DNA from: Phellopilus nigrolimitatus
Taxonomy: Eukaryota; Basidiomycota; Agaricomycetes; Hymenochaetales; Hymenochaetaceae
Length of the DNA: 64,000 nt
Assembly (NCBI GenBank): GCA_021029095.1
Contig: JAJOHG010000077.1
Coordinates: 1-64,000 of the forward strand
Reading direction: 5' to 3'
This document shows, piece by piece, positions 11,925 to 25,586 of this stretch. How positions within the stretch are numbered: the first letter of the stretch is position 1; each line of letters starts with the position of its first letter. Position numbers and translations under genes: made by a program. The notes beneath the pieces are model-generated. The model did no database searches, was not told the origin of the DNA, and worked only from the letters and a program-made list of their open reading frames with translations.

Positions 11925-14900
11925 TTTTGTGAAGGGAATTCCAAGGTGATTTCATAATTCAATTTGTTTCAATAGCTTTGCTCACTAATCTAATAAGGGA
12001 CATGCAGAAGATGTGTCGGATGATCAAACACACCTGCACTCCCATTTAATCTGTTATTTACTTTGCCGTCTTGTTCTGGCCTTATTTAATTGCCATTGCA
12101 ATGTAAAGAATCTTCGCTGGGCGAAGAAATACCAGTCTGTCTAAACATACGAGCTCAGTGTGACCGCCCCCCTCTGGAATTTATACGCAAACAAAATAAA
12201 AATAAAAATAATAAATGCGATTACCACAACACATTAACACCGCGCATGTGTTGCTCATTCGGCCTGCCATGCTTTATCAGTGCACGGGGAGCGAATGTTG
12301 ATGAGCCATGCTGGCTCACCTGCGACCAACATATCCCTTTAATGCCGAAGACAGCGAGAAAGAAAGAGAGAGCAAACGGAGTGGAAGCGCGCCGACTTGC
12401 ATGTGCGTCTCCAGGCTCGGTAGCCGAGAACTGGAGATCTTTTCGTACACGAGCTCGCACCCGCACTCGACGCCTGTTCGGGTAGTGCGAACGCGAGCGT
12501 CCACTTTGCACTCCACGTCACCGAGCTTGGTATGAGCGCTTTTCTGAACGGATGCACGCACTACGCGCTAACTCGAGAGGTTCTGTGTACACTGTGAGCA
12601 GTCACCGAGAGCCCGGGAACGGCAGTCCCAACCCTTTGAGTTTACAAGATGGGCATGCGTGCCAAATAACTCATTTCCTCAAGAGCGAGAGGCGAGGGGT
12701 ATACACGCACCTGCGCCAAGCGCGTTGTTTGTTCAACGCCCCCGTTCGTATGGGAGACGCACCGATTTTCTTGAGCGGTCTGGAAGAGAGACTGCGTGAA
12801 GACTAACGTCGAACGGCGCTTCGACGGCGCAGCCCGAGTCGGGAGGCTCGATGGGATGTGACACGATTATTGTGTCTGCATTGTTTTCGTTTTACCACCA
12901 ACGCGCGAGACAATAAGCGCAAGATCGAGACAGACGCAGACGACAAACTCACACATACAGACCATAAAGGCGTCTTTGCTTGCTCCCGCAGTCTGACAGT
13001 ACTGAGCACAGACGTAGACGATGGTCATGACGGACGTCGCTGCCCAAGCGATCAAGGTCTAGATATGAAGCGCATTAGCGATAAAGACGAAAAGAAAATG
13101 CGAAAGTAAAATGAAATGGACACCTACCGTGCGTGCGGAAAAGTCTGCGTCCCTGCGGCGGGGTGTGCCGGCCGTCGAAGATCTTGAGAGCAGCTTTCAG
13201 CTTCTGCGCCGCGAGTGCGTGCCTGTGCCGTGCGCGACATCCAATATGGCCTGTGCGGACTTCACACGAATGCTAGAAACAGCGAGCGAGATGCGTTCCT
13301 TCGACAAGAAAGGAGAGAGAACAAGCGCAAGCACCACATCATTACCCCAGCCCTTAGCGGGAACACGCCTTTGCGTGTTCGGAGTGGTGCTCCGCCTGCC
13401 AGCCCATTACACCGGATTCCTCGACGTCTGGACATACGACCGAGTTAGTGAGTTTGACTGCCTTGAGAAGGGAGAAACGAGATACGTACCTCGCTGCACC
13501 AAGCGCCGTGGACGTACGGGTTTCACGAAGGGCGTTCGTCACGTGTATATCCATCTATCTACGCAACGTGCATGAATCAGAACAAGTATTACAGCGAACA
13601 GCGAGAGACGTGAAAGCAGCAAATGGACCGACTTTGAACGGCCCTTCGACGGCGCAGATCTTGTCGGGCAGCTTGACATCCACCATCCATCCTCGTCTCG
13701 ACCCGGACCACCACGCATCAGAAGCTGCGGAATGGCTATCGACGACGCTGTATCTTCAATTTATTGTCATGTCGCTTTCTCGGTCTTGCGGAACTGTGCC
13801 CTCTGCGCTCTCCTCTGCCCCGCCTCCAACGCTGCCAGCGCACTCGGGAGAAGACAAGATGACGTCATCGAGGCTTGAGTGGCCGGTCCTACGTAAGCTC
13901 ACCGACACTTCGTTCGCGGCCGACGTCGCGATTCGGTCTTCGCCATTGTTCGCCTTCGACATCAACCAACGTCCGGGATAGGTTTTGAGGGCGCGGAGAC
14001 GGAAGCGGAGCCAGGGCTGGTTGGACGCTGGCCATATGTGGGTGCGTCGTCCGCATCTTCCTCGATCTCGCGCTCATCCTCTTCAACTTGTCCATTAGCA
14101 CATCGACATAGACACCGTAAGAGGCTGTTGTAGTTACTGGACTGAATATATCCGCATGTTCCTACGTGCTTGATGGGGCTGGTTCGCGCGTCGAAGAATT
14201 CGGAGATACGTTCCAATTTCTTGTCCAACTTGGAGTGCGTCAACCTCGCGCGCCAATATGCCGTCCACAGCGGTCCTCAAATTTACGCGTGTTGGCACGA
14301 TATACACTCGACCATTTCTCTTCTCATCTTCTTTCCATTTCGCTCTCAAGAAGCACGTTCAGCGCTGGATCTGAGCGGATAGTAACCAGCGCTCTCTGGA
14401 TGAAGGTGAATATGTAAGGTGTCGTTGAAAGGCATTCAGATACTCAAAGTGCGTGGCGCGCACGATGTTTTCTCCTCTTCGCTTTTCACTTCATACCAAT
14501 CTGCAGTTCATGCACCGTTAAAACACGAGCATCTCGCTCAACGATTACGCGCCGCTCGGCCTCATTCCCGCAGTCATGACTAGACTTATTGGTCTTCAGG
14601 CGTCAGCTTGCACCGCACGACACTTAGCCCGCGTGCGCCTGGAGAATCAGGTACTCAATGCCATCAATACGCGCCATGTCAGCTAGTTAACGGCGAGTCG
14701 AGGATGCCTTAGGTATCCGGAAGGCACGGTAGCGCAAAACTACATAGGTATGCGGCATTCTTGTGACATATAATTCTCTTCTCACCAATCTTGAATTTCC
14801 ACCCAGTGCTCTACCGCTTTCAGGACTTGCTCGCCGACTCTGTCTGAATCCTTGGTTTCAGAGCTGCGAAGGCGCGCTAGAGCGCGACGTGCAGGCAGCA

Positions 14901-17211
14901 ATGAGGCGCTTGCACGCAAAGCGTTCCTGTTGCTGTTCTAACACTCAGAAGCCACTACGTTCACAGGCCATAGATGCCCGTCACCTCCCGAGGTTCCAGG
15001 TGTGCATCGTGTCACGGTGAGCATGCGGTTTTGGTTCTATTCACGTTGTCGGACGTGCTTACGCCTGTGGATTCTGTTGTCAGTCTCGGTACGGCTGAGG
15101 TGTGCTCGCGCTCGATCTGCAGAGCGTGCAGAGGCACGTGGCTGCTCTATCTGTTCATATCAGTTTCACGATGGAGCCGGGAACGACACGATATGGGGAC
15201 TAGGATCGCTGCGCGGATCTCTAGAAGTTGTTTGTCTAGCATTCGCGGCGAACAAATGTTCTTGGTCCGTTCTTCACTTGCTGTTGTGCTTTTTGTTTTC
15301 CAGCTGTGCGTGTCGCCGCTACGTCCGAAACTCCCAGGCTGCCGGCGACGACGCAGACTTGTCGCTCCTCTCACAAGTCCCGGGTCGTATAAACAACACA
15401 CAACCTCTGCCACCCGCGCCATGCGCTCTCGCGACGTGGTGTGTCCCGGAAGGCCGGTCGAAATTATTTATGCGGGGAGTTCTGGGAACATCTCGAGGTT
15501 ATCCACGCACTTGTTTCGTGATCCACGAACAAAGCATCGTTCTGCTTTACCTTATCTGTGCACCAAAGGCGTGGAAACTCACTTTCTATTTGCCAACGAC
15601 CACCGAACGCGTCTTGCATGCTCTTAGGGCGCAGATTTCCGGGCAGTCAAGTCCCTTCGCACTTCAATTGACACAAGAAGAATAAACTGTACCATCTCAC
15701 TCTGAACCGCGTTGAATCGCAATGCAGATGCTACATAATCCACTTGCAAAAATGACACATTTCTCGGCATCCTCGTCTTTCCGGGTGGGAATGAGTGAGA
15801 CGGGGATACGCGTGAAAAGGCGGGACGTCTTTGCCAAATCGTTGGTACGCCAACGCAGAATACGTCCATTTAATGGTGCTCTGTCTTTGATACGGGTTCA
15901 CTCTCAGAAGAGCATTACTTGGACAATGTAACAAGCTCGAGAGGAAATGCAAAAGAGAAGTAACGGTGGATCGCTGACGTCAGACACATTGGAATACACC
16001 GTTGTCCTCGACAACTGTAAACAGAACATTCGCTTCTATGCCTCGTTTTTGGACTCCCCGATGCGAAAGCCCGTCCAGCCGCAGATCAATGCATTTGTGC
16101 TCCAGCGCACCGCATCTTTGGATATGCGTTCGACACAGTGCGTTTTCGTGCTCTCTTCCTTGCACAGACATCTTTTCACCTCATACATAACCCTCGTGTT
16201 ACTTGCAATATCGTTGATTTAGATATGGGTATCCAGGAGGGCGCATTCTTGAAGCTACAAAAATTCGTAGGTGCGTTGCGGGCAGCGATTAGACAGGACA
16301 GCCTGCCTTGTAAGTCCGATCTTCCTGTTTCCTCGGATCGCGACTAAGGAACTACACCTTTTTGGTAAAAAGATGAGCTGCGGTCTACAATCCAGTTGTA
16401 TTAGCATCAATGGCGCTCCAACTTGACAACTTGTCTAAGTATAAGTATAAATCGGTGCAATGAGGATCCCGGTGCAGTCACTTGATGGCATGTGACGGCG
16501 CGGTAGGTACTCTCTTGTATCTGGTAATCTCTAGTTTCTTTCACTGGCGAATCTCATGAATCTATCTAGACCCGCTTACATTTGAATTGGCCCGCTTACA
16601 TTTGAATTGGATCCGTGAACGCAGTTCCTGCGCAACATTGTTCGAATTGATCATCTCATTGCCAGCGGTACTCACACATCTTCCTTTACCGAAATATGCT
16701 CATCGACTGCTCTTTATAACCTGAAGCTATGCGCAACAGACACTGATTCCCGGATCAAAGTTACCAGGAAGTGACCATCAAGCACTCCTGACCCGCATGA
16801 CGGGACATAGACGTCTCGCCAACGTACTACTGTACACTTTTAGTACTTCTTTAACGGTTTTCGCTCTTATATGTTAACGGCTCGCAGTCAATGCTACAGA
16901 CTCGTCTTTGCGAATATATCATTTGGCATCCGAAGGTCTTCTATTTTTGCATCGCCGGCGATCAACACCACAGACTCTGATCGACAGGTATGATGTATCA
17001 TTGAATCTTCGAGCAGCAAACTTGCCCTGAAATCGTACCTAGCCTGCCTTATTTGTCGCCTCCCAACTGAATCCTCGAAGATTCCCATCAAAGAACTTGT
17101 CCTCTAGACCGCTCTCGTTGCTTTAAATGCCTCTGAGGTCGTGGGTCTGTTGATGTATCCCCCAATTCGACCTTCCGAAACATCGTTTAAATCATCTACA
17201 CCCGATCCACT
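11925..17211. repeat. Inter-gene block of tandem unit 2, decayed
   Basis: Collinear with 5728-10296 and 18833-23544. Open stretches of up to about 225 codons occur (for example 14974-15685 in two overlapping plus frames), but the frames do not agree between the units and have no recognisable motifs. I treat them as chance frames in GC-rich sequence. A minus-strand piece ending near 13756 includes GHSSLDDVILSSPECAG and has a related counterpart near 20700, again pointing to a dead minus-strand gene shared by all units. The last part (about 16250-17200) repeats 680-1670. Confidence 0.5.
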
Positions 17212-18832
17212 ATGCTTTCAATACGCTCTGACGTCGTGCCTATTGATCCAAGCCTCGCGCCACTTATTATCTCAGAGCATGATATCTCGCTCTACTCCGC
17301 AGTGGCGATTCTATCTCTCCTGGTCCATGACACCAGTAAGCCTTGGATTTTAATTAGCTTTTCAGACACCAGATTTTGGATTCAAATTACATATTATCTT
17401 TCAGTTATCACTATGGACAAGGAGGTAAGTAGGGCCTGGCATTATCGTCTTCATGTCTAAATCAATCATCAGATCATTTAGATTAAATACATTTGGGTAC
17501 ATTATTTGCCTGATATCAGCACGAGGCATATACTTACTTGTCATGTGGAATGAAGAGCTGTCCTCGCAGCTTTGTTAGCTTGATTTACTTTGCAGTAAGT
17601 GGTATCTTACACTTTCCTCTGATAAACTGCTATAAAACATGGTTTTAGAATCGCTACATTGGGATCCTCGGAGCCCTTTTTACTCTACTGTGTAAGTTTA
17701 TTGGGTGTGCACAAAGCAAAGAATTCTCATTGACAGTGTCTATCATAGCTTATACTATTCAAGCAAATGAAACACTGCAAGCAGTTTTCTGATCACTGTA
17801 CTATAGCTTACTGTGGCTAACTTTAAACTTCATTCATAGGTGTAAGAACCTGGATACTGCATTCTAGTCTCTACTGATAATATTGAAAGGCCTCGGCTTT
17901 GCTTGGATTTATTATCTGTCCAGTGAGCATGTGAAATTTGTGCAGGAAACATCTTTCTCATTACATGGAAGACTGGATGACCATTGTTTTAATTGACTGT
18001 AAAGTCCCCCTACTTATTATACTCAACACATTAATCCCACACTAGTTGTCTTGCAGATATTCTCCTGATACGGGTCCTTGCATTGTACCACCAAGGTGGG
18101 CATTCCTAAATACTGCCAATCACTGCTGGTGTTTATTCACTCTCAGATAAGAGGCTAGCTGCATGCCTGAGGACTCTATTTGGACTGGATGCAGCATTTG
18201 GCCTGGGCATCCTTATATATGGTGTCATCTATGAAGAGAGTAAACATGTGTGTTTGTCCTACAGTGGTATTTTCTGATCATGTGTTTCAGTTATTGTAGG
18301 GGAGCTTGCAGAAGGTGTAACATTTTGTGGTACCAATAGAAGCACTCCAAAAGTGTGGAATGTTTTATCCTGGTTGGTACTGGTGTTCTGGAGAAAGAGC
18401 TTGAGCTGACTTGGAAGTTGGAACAGGGCTGTTCCAACGCTGTATGCAACTATCCTAATGGCTCTGGCCCTCTATAAGGCTGCAGAACACTGGAGGGAGA
18501 CAGCTGGCTTTGGCCAGTTTGCTCTTATTAAAGTCCTCATACAAGATCAGGCCATTTATTTTATTATGTGTGCTTTCCTTATGTGTGGCTAGTGTTTAGG
18601 AGCTAACTACTCTGACAGGGTCATCTTTTGCAGTGTTATGGATATAATGGCAAACCAGTTGATCATCCCAAATGCTCTTTTGTCTGATCTCCTAGCTATT
18701 ATGGGAAGCCCGAGCCTTCTCTGTGTACTTGGGAGTCAGTTGCTGATCCATCTGAAGGAAGCTGGAGAGAGAGGAGCCAATGGAGGGACCAGCTACAGGA
18801 TGAAGACCATGAGCAACATTGAGTTCTCTTGA
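17212..18832 (+). CDS. DUF6533-like membrane protein gene, copy 3
   Basis: The ATG at 17212 opens an exon encoding SEHDISLYSAVAILSLLVHD. A 20-base exon near 17405 gives ITMDKE. Then come IKYIW (near 17480), CPRSFVSLIYFA (near 17552-17592) and NRYIGILGAL (17649 on). The C-terminal exons encode TLMALALYKAAEHWRET-like sequence near 18460 and, from 18638, MANQLIIPNALLSDLL followed by SPSLLCVLGSQLL, with stop at 18832. The exon order matches copies 1, 2 and 4 closely. Donors (gtaag or gtac) and acceptors are conserved, and I see no obvious break. With copy 2 it is the best candidate for a working member. Predicted to be an integral membrane protein; substrate or ligand unknown. Confidence 0.6.
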
Positions 18833-21800
18833 TTTTATGAGGGAGTTCAGTTCTAAGGTGATTTCATCATTCTATTTGTTATGATGGTTTTGCTCACTAA
18901 TTTAATGACAGTTGTGCAGAAGACGGTTAGGACGGCCAAAGACACCTGCTCCTATCATTGTTTTTGACATTTCAATGTAAAGAAGCTTTGCTGGGTGAAG
19001 AAATGCCAGTTTGTTTATACATACGAGTTCAGTGCGATAGCCCCCCTCTGGAATAAATGCGTCGAAAAATGATAGATAGATGTGTTTACCCCAATACATC
19101 AACAGCACACATGTATGGCTCATCCGGCTTGCCATACTTAATCGGCCCCAAGGACTGCGAGAAACACAAGGAGAGCAGACGGACTGAAAGGGTGCCGACT
19201 TGCATGTCTTGAGGCTCGGTACTCGTGCCCAGAACTAAAATGTTTCGTACACGAGCTCGCACCCTGCGTGCGACGCCTGCTCGAGTAGCGCGAGCGCTAG
19301 CGCCCACTTTGCACTCTACAGCCAAGCAATTTGTCTCAGCACTTTGATTAACGGTTGTGTGCTTCGAGCTGACGGGGCTAGCTAACCCGCGAAGTTCTGC
19401 ATAGGCTCCGAGCATTCTTCAAAAGCCTCGCTCGGCAGTCGCAACCCGTGGAGTTTACTAGATGGACAGATGGGCCAAATAGCGCGCTTTCCTCGAGGAG
19501 AAAGATGCGAGACCGCGAATGCACACACCTACGAACCTGCGCTAAGTGCTCTATTCGTTCGCGCCGTTCGACACACCGATTTTCTTGAGCGACCCGGAAA
19601 AGAGAGACGGCGTGAAGACTAACGTTGAAAAGTGCCTCAACGGCCCAGCTCGCCTCGGGAAACTCGATGGGATGTGACGAGATTATCGCATCTGCATTCT
19701 TTTGGCTTACCACCAAATCTTGTGGCTTCATTAGCAGAATACCCAGATCGGTAGCTGCTTCACCAGCAGCTACCTTTCAAATGTATAAACATGTCGGCGT
19801 GCTGGAGGGCGAGATAATAAGCGTGAGATTGAGAAAGTTGCTGATGACGAACTTACAAATATAAGTCCTACGTGCGTCTGCCAATGTCAGGCCCCAGAGA
19901 GAGAGAGAGAGTCTCGCGATGAATGTCTATGTCAAAGCGATCGCGATCTGACAAGCGAAGAGATGAAAAGACAATGCAACAGTGATTCATGCGAATTAAA
20001 CAACGACCCAGCACGCATATCCCCATGAATATCGTTTTCACATCCACGCCGAAGAAGTCTAAATCCCTGCGGCAGGATGCACGCACTCACGTCGAAGGTC
20101 GTAAGCGCCCAGTTTCCGCGGCTCGACTGTGTGTCCGTGCCGAGCGTGACATTCAAGATTTCCTGCTTGGTGCTCTCACAAATGCTAGAAAAACGAGTGA
20201 ATTGCATTAATACGACACCAGATGGGAGGGAACTAGTGTGTGCGCCATATTGTTGCACCGGCGACGCGTTTTCGAGTGTTCGAAGCGATGCTCCACTCTA
20301 GACGGGTAGACATACGAGCGACTTGGTCAGATTGACTGTCTCGAGATGGAGGAAGCGAGATGCGCACCCGTGTTCCACGAAGGCCGCTGGTCAGTACATC
20401 ACCTCCTACTGCGCATGGATGAAAGCAAATGGTGGACAGTAGAGTGAGGGAAGTGAGCGAACTAACTTTGAGTGGTCCTTTGACGGCGCAGATGCTGTCG
20501 GGCAGCTTGACGTCCAGCATCGCCCGCACGGTCTCCCTTCACCGAACCGGGCATGTTGGTTCATCTGCGCTCTCTTCTGCCCGAGCGCCTTGGCCATGTC
20601 CTCCAGCCCGCGTATCCTTGCATATTTGCACGTTCCTCTGCGAGTAGCCTCCACGAAGCCAAATAGGGCCTTTGTGCGCTGTCGGCCGAACGAGCATGCC
20701 GGAGCATAAGATGACGTCATCGAGACCTGAGTGACCGGCCCTAAATTCTCCGCCTCGCGGCACGACTTGGTCTTCGCCATCCTTCGCTATCGACCGACGC
20801 CACGAAAGGATTTGGAGATGCGGAGATAGAATTGAGGCCAAGGGCAATCTGTGAGTTCGTCGTCCGCATCTTCGTCGACTTTGTCGATCTTGCACTCATT
20901 TACCCAACTTGTCCATCTGCATATCGACACAAATATCTGTAGACGGCAGTTGTACTTACACGACTGAATACATCTACTTGTCTCTCCGTATTTATTGGGG
21001 CTCGTTTCGCGCGTCAAAGGCTTTGGAGATATGATTCCAATTTTGTGTCCAACACGCAGAACCCATGGCGGTCCTCGACTTCACGCGTGACGCGTGTTGG
21101 CACGGTATGCCCTCGAGAATACTCTTACGATCTTCTTCTTTCTGATTCACTCTCACGATGAGTGTCCAGCGCTGCATATGTTCAGGCGACAACCAGCACT
21201 CTTTGGACAAAGATGAATATGTGAGGATGCGTCGTCGACAGTTATTCGATTTCTAAAGGTGCGTAGTGCACATAACTTCTCATATCCGTTTTTCGTTTGA
21301 CCCATTCTTTGCAGTGCGCTTTTCTCGGAGCACAGGTTTTCCATTAAACATTCGTCCCCTACCGCTCGATTTCGTTCCCGCGATCACGACTAGACAGACC
21401 CCGTCGGCGTTCAGGCGTCAGCGCTGCACGACACTTACACCTCGTGCGCCTGGCCCATCAGATTCTTTTGTGATTCGTTAACTTGCGTCGTACCAAACAG
21501 TTGAACGCGAGTCGAGGGTGCGTTATATGCCTGGAAAGCGCGGTAGCGCAGAATTGCTATGCAGCATTCTTTATATATGTATATATTTTTTCTTCTCTTC
21601 GTTTCTGAATGTTTAGCCCGTCAATCCACAGCTTTCAGATCACGCTCACCGGTGCTGCGAAGACGCGCTAGGGTGCAATGGGAGGATCACAATGTGACGC
21701 TCGTTTGTAGAGCGCTGCGTTTGTTGTTTCATCATTCAGATGCCGCTGTGTTCCCAGGCTGTAGACGAAACGTCACCTCGTCGTTTCCGTTGACTCCAAG

Positions 21801-23544
21801 GATCGTTTGTCGCGCCGCGCGGCAAAGAAGCAGTTCCAGACGCCCGAAATGCTCCAGAGCGCTAGGCGCTAATCTACGGCACTACTCTGAGCCGAATACC
21901 CTACCCTTCGAGCCCGGTCGTTTTTCGGCGTGTATAGCTTGTTCACGGAAGGCGCTAAGCTGAGGAGCGATGGAGCTACGATCGAGTGGCTGGTACATGC
22001 TTGTTTCAAGTAACGGAGGGGTCAAGTAGACTGGTCGCTCGCCGTCGCTGCGTCTGAGCACGACCCACGTGCGAGCAGAAACGCAGGCTCCTGTGCTTGC
22101 TGGCCCGAGGACGATCGCGGATAACGGTGGCCGTACACTGTGCAAGGGTCTTGCGAGACTGGCACACGCGACGAAACGCATCGATAGGGAATACAATAAG
22201 GCTTTTCAAGGCTAGTCCGCTTCATGGGCGCATAGGCGGAGAACCGGAGGCGCGCACGCGGTCCGTCTGAGAGAGAGCTACTCATCAACCAGTGCGCGAT
22301 CGGTACTATCCTGGATCTCGATGGATGTCGACGTCGAGTATATTTGGGGTATCCTGTAGTCCGGAGGTAATATTTTGCTTTTCTCTGATCACGGATATAT
22401 GAAAGGGCTGTGACTTTCTAAGTGGGCTTCTCGAGCATGGTCGCCTCTCGTGGGAAGCGCGTTCTTTAATCTCCTATCTTTGCTGCAACATTCCGTGCAT
22501 GTAAGGCGATTAAAAGGTCAATGATGACGGTCTAATCTCCAGGGAGCACAGCGGCCCGGCCGCTTTTCTGTGCGCTCCAAGGAGCCTTGTACTTTTCGGA
22601 CTTCACTCCGCTCAAGCTATCGCTTTCATGTACCTTTGGACCTCATGCATTTAGGTTCAGCCAAGATTTTTTGCATTTGCGCTCACTTCGAGGATAGAAT
22701 CGGTACAGTGGCCCACGCCGCGTGAGCTGTTGTTTTGCCGGCGAGGGAGACACGACTTGTGTATGGACCTGTGGGGCGTGGTTTGTGACGGATCCATCGT
22801 CGCAAACCGCAAGGTCCAGAAGCACTGGGGATTGTGTGGATACAAGTGCGATCAAGGCACTTGTAGTAAAATCTGCGAATGTTATTTTGTTCGCCTTCAC
22901 TGTATCTGTGCACCCAGGGCGCTGAAACTCGCTCTATATTGTTGAACACCGTATACGAATTCTTGTCAACGACCACCGAACACGTCTCAAATACTCTTCG
23001 GACGCGACCTCTAGACACAGTTCGTGTCCCAATGTCCTGTGTCTCTTACATTCCATTCTAGACAAGAAGATTAAACCGCATCACTTTGTTTCCATATAGT
23101 GTCAAGCTTCCGATCGTTGAAAGGTTATCTCTTCTATATGGGCCGGATCTAATTTCGACCCAATGCGCGTCCAAATATCTGATATTTCATGCACCGGCGA
23201 AGACGCGCTTATGCGGGAAATGCACGTAAATTACATGCTGCCTTGTTTTCCTGCAGTTCTATGCCAGCGTCAAGAATGCCGTTTCATCATAATTGAGTCA
23301 TATGCGAGTATTCCGATCACCATAGTGCAATATGATCTTGGAGTTCTAAGGCCCTAAATAGTGCCTTCATTTATGTCTGAGCCAGTGTTGATCAGCGGGA
23401 AATGTCTCGAAGATCCTATTAGAGATTTTGTTCTTTTGACTGGCCCTCGTTTCTTTAAATGCCTCTGATGTTGCAGGGCTCTTTCGACACGTCCCCCAAG
23501 TCAACCTTTCGAAGCCTTGTTGAAACCCTTTACACGCGCTCACC
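18833..23544. repeat. Inter-gene block of tandem unit 3, decayed
   Basis: Collinear with the blocks after copies 1 and 2. Minus-strand remnants include AMLDVKLPDSICAVKGPLKV (20529-20460) and EILNVTLGTDTQSSR (near 20150). The best preserved version of the lost minus-strand gene seems to be here. I do not recognise it. The rest (21200-23540) matches 8000-9700 and 14400-15960 and shows no gene. Confidence 0.5.
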
Positions 23545-24680
23545 ATGCATTCTATTCGCTCTGACTTTGAGCCTGTTGATCCAAGCCGTGTGCCTCTTTA
23601 CACCTCAGAGATAGATATCACACTTTACACTCAAGTGGCAATTCTAACAATCTTGGTCTATGATACAGGTAAGTTTTGCATCTTGGCTTGAGATATCAGT
23701 TGTTTCGAGTTCAAATGACATATTGTCTTTTAGTTACCACTATGGACAAGGAGGTAAGTAGGGCCTGGCATTATCATCTTCATGTCTAAATCAATTATCG
23801 GATCATTTAGATTAAATACTTTTGGGTACGTCATTTATTTCATATTAGGATCAAGCATATGCTTATTTGCTATGTGGAATGAAGAGCTCTCCTCGCAAGT
23901 TTGTCAGCTTGATTTACTTCACAGTAAATAATATCTTACACTTTCTTTTGAAAACTGGCTCTGATACATGGCTACAGAATCGCTACATTGGGATCCTTGG
24001 AGCCTTTTCTGGTGTGATGTGTAAGTCAAATCTACCAAAACCAAATATGGCCACTGACACTGCTTTTACAGATAATACTCATCATGTAAACGAAACACTG
24101 CAAGCAATTTCTAGTCACTGTACTATAGCTTATTTTCACTAACTCTAAACTTGATTTTAGGTGTAAGCACCCAGATGCTGCATTCCATTCTCTACTTATA
24201 ATATTGAAAGGCATTGGATTTACCTGGATTCAAAATTTGGCTAGTGAGTTCCTGGAAATTTCACAGAACAATGTCTTGCTTATTGCAGTGAAGACTGGAT
24301 GACTGTTGTTTTAATTGACTGTAATGTCTCCCTAATTATAACATTCAACACATTCATTACACACTCATTGCCTTACAGATATTCTTCTGATGAGGGTTTC
24401 GGCACTGTACCACCAGGGTGAGCATTCCTAATACTGCCAATTACTGCCAGTGTTTAATAAGCAACAGATAAGAGGCTAGCTACATGCCTAAGGACTCTAT
24501 TTGGACTGGAGGCAGCATTTATCCTGGGTATCCTTATATATTCCAAGATATATGGAGAACGTAAGAATATTTGTTCATCCTACAGTGGCATTTTCTAATC
24601 ATGGGTTTCAGCTGTTGTATGGGAGCTTGAAAAAGGTGTGACAGCTTGTGGAGAGATTAGAGGCCCTCCAAAAGTGTGGA
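23545..24680 (+). pseudogene. DUF6533-like membrane protein gene, copy 4, truncated by an LTR
   Basis: The ATG at 23545 starts an exon encoding ITLYTQVAILTILVYDT. TTMDKE, IKYFW, SPRKFVSLIYFT and NRYIGILGAFSGV follow in the same order as in the other copies, up to the segment equivalent to PPKVW near 24670. There the sequence passes into TGTTACGG at 24681, the end of a Ty3/gypsy LTR. All downstream exons, including the conserved C-terminus, are gone. The acceptor before the TCTCTACTT exon reads CAT instead of CAG or TAG (near 24186), a possible extra defect. Confidence 0.7.
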
Positions 24681-25185
24681 TGTTACGGAGTAACAGGGTC
24701 TTGCCTAATGGAGCGAGGAGCGTGACTGTGGACAGTGATGTGACGAGTGACGTGAGGCTTGACTGTGACAAGGCGACGATGACTATGGCAAGACTGTGAA
24801 GCGCTGGGCGCAAGACTATGAAGAGCAAGGCGATGAATAGCAAGACTATGCTAGCTACTGAACAAGGAGGTCAAGCTGGGGCTTAAGGTCCCAGCGATGT
24901 ACCTATATATACTGTGAGACTGACTATGATGTCAGTGGAGCTATGGAGTCATGCGCAGCATGACATGAGGGGAACGTGAGGGAGAGGCCCGTGAGGGGCG
25001 TGTACAGTGGGGCGTGGAATGAGGCGGTGGAGCGTGGAGCGGGGAACGCCCAGGAGGGGCGCGTACAATGAGGAAGGGGTCAGGCCATGAACTAAGGGAA
25101 AGATAATGGAAAGGTGAAGGGCCTGACTAAGCGAGGAAGGAATGATGTAAGGGGGGTCGTGAGGTAAGCAAGGTAAGTTCTAACA
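24681..25185 (-). repeat. 3' LTR of the minus-strand Ty3/gypsy element
   Basis: The 505-base segment begins TGTTA and ends TAACA, the usual TG...CA form with 5-bp inverted tips. It sits exactly where DUF6533 copy 4 breaks. On its element-internal side (25186-25200) is TTACCCCCTCTTTAA, which on the minus strand is a purine-rich tract suited to plus-strand priming. No second LTR is visible in the window. Confidence 0.75.
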
Positions 25186-25200
25186 TTACCCCCTCTTTAA
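25186..25200 (-). promoter_or_regulatory. Polypurine tract of the Ty3/gypsy element
   Basis: Read on the minus strand, the bases directly before the 3' LTR are TTAAAGAGGGGGTAA. This is a purine run in the position expected for second-strand priming in LTR retrotransposons. Confidence 0.6.
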
Positions 25201-25586
25201 GGCCGACAGTTCGCCGAAACTGTCAAAGAAAACAAAAGAAAGGCGAAAAGAAAACGCAATAGGGCGAAATAAACGCCAATAAGCAGTTACAATGCACAAG
25301 AAGGAAGTCAAAACTGAAAAGTAAAGGGAAACTCAACAAGAAAAAGCGAGACAAGACAAGACGTGACCATGCCGGATTCCGAAAATCTCCAGCCATGAAG
25401 GTTTCTCAGCATCACCAACAAGCAGAAGGTTTCGAGCGAGCCTACAACTTCAAGAAGGGTTTAATGAAAGCAATAAAGCTCACCCAAAACGTTGGACCAG
25501 GTTTGTCAGCATCACCTGAAAGCAGAGGGTTTCGCGCATGTTCCCACAACGACCTCTAGTTTAACGTCATCGCGGACGTTCCACCC

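Noticed and set aside
14974..15685. Two overlapping open frames of over 210 codons on the plus strand
   Set aside because: No motif, basic and serine/arginine-rich shadow-like composition, and no conservation in the matching blocks of the other units.
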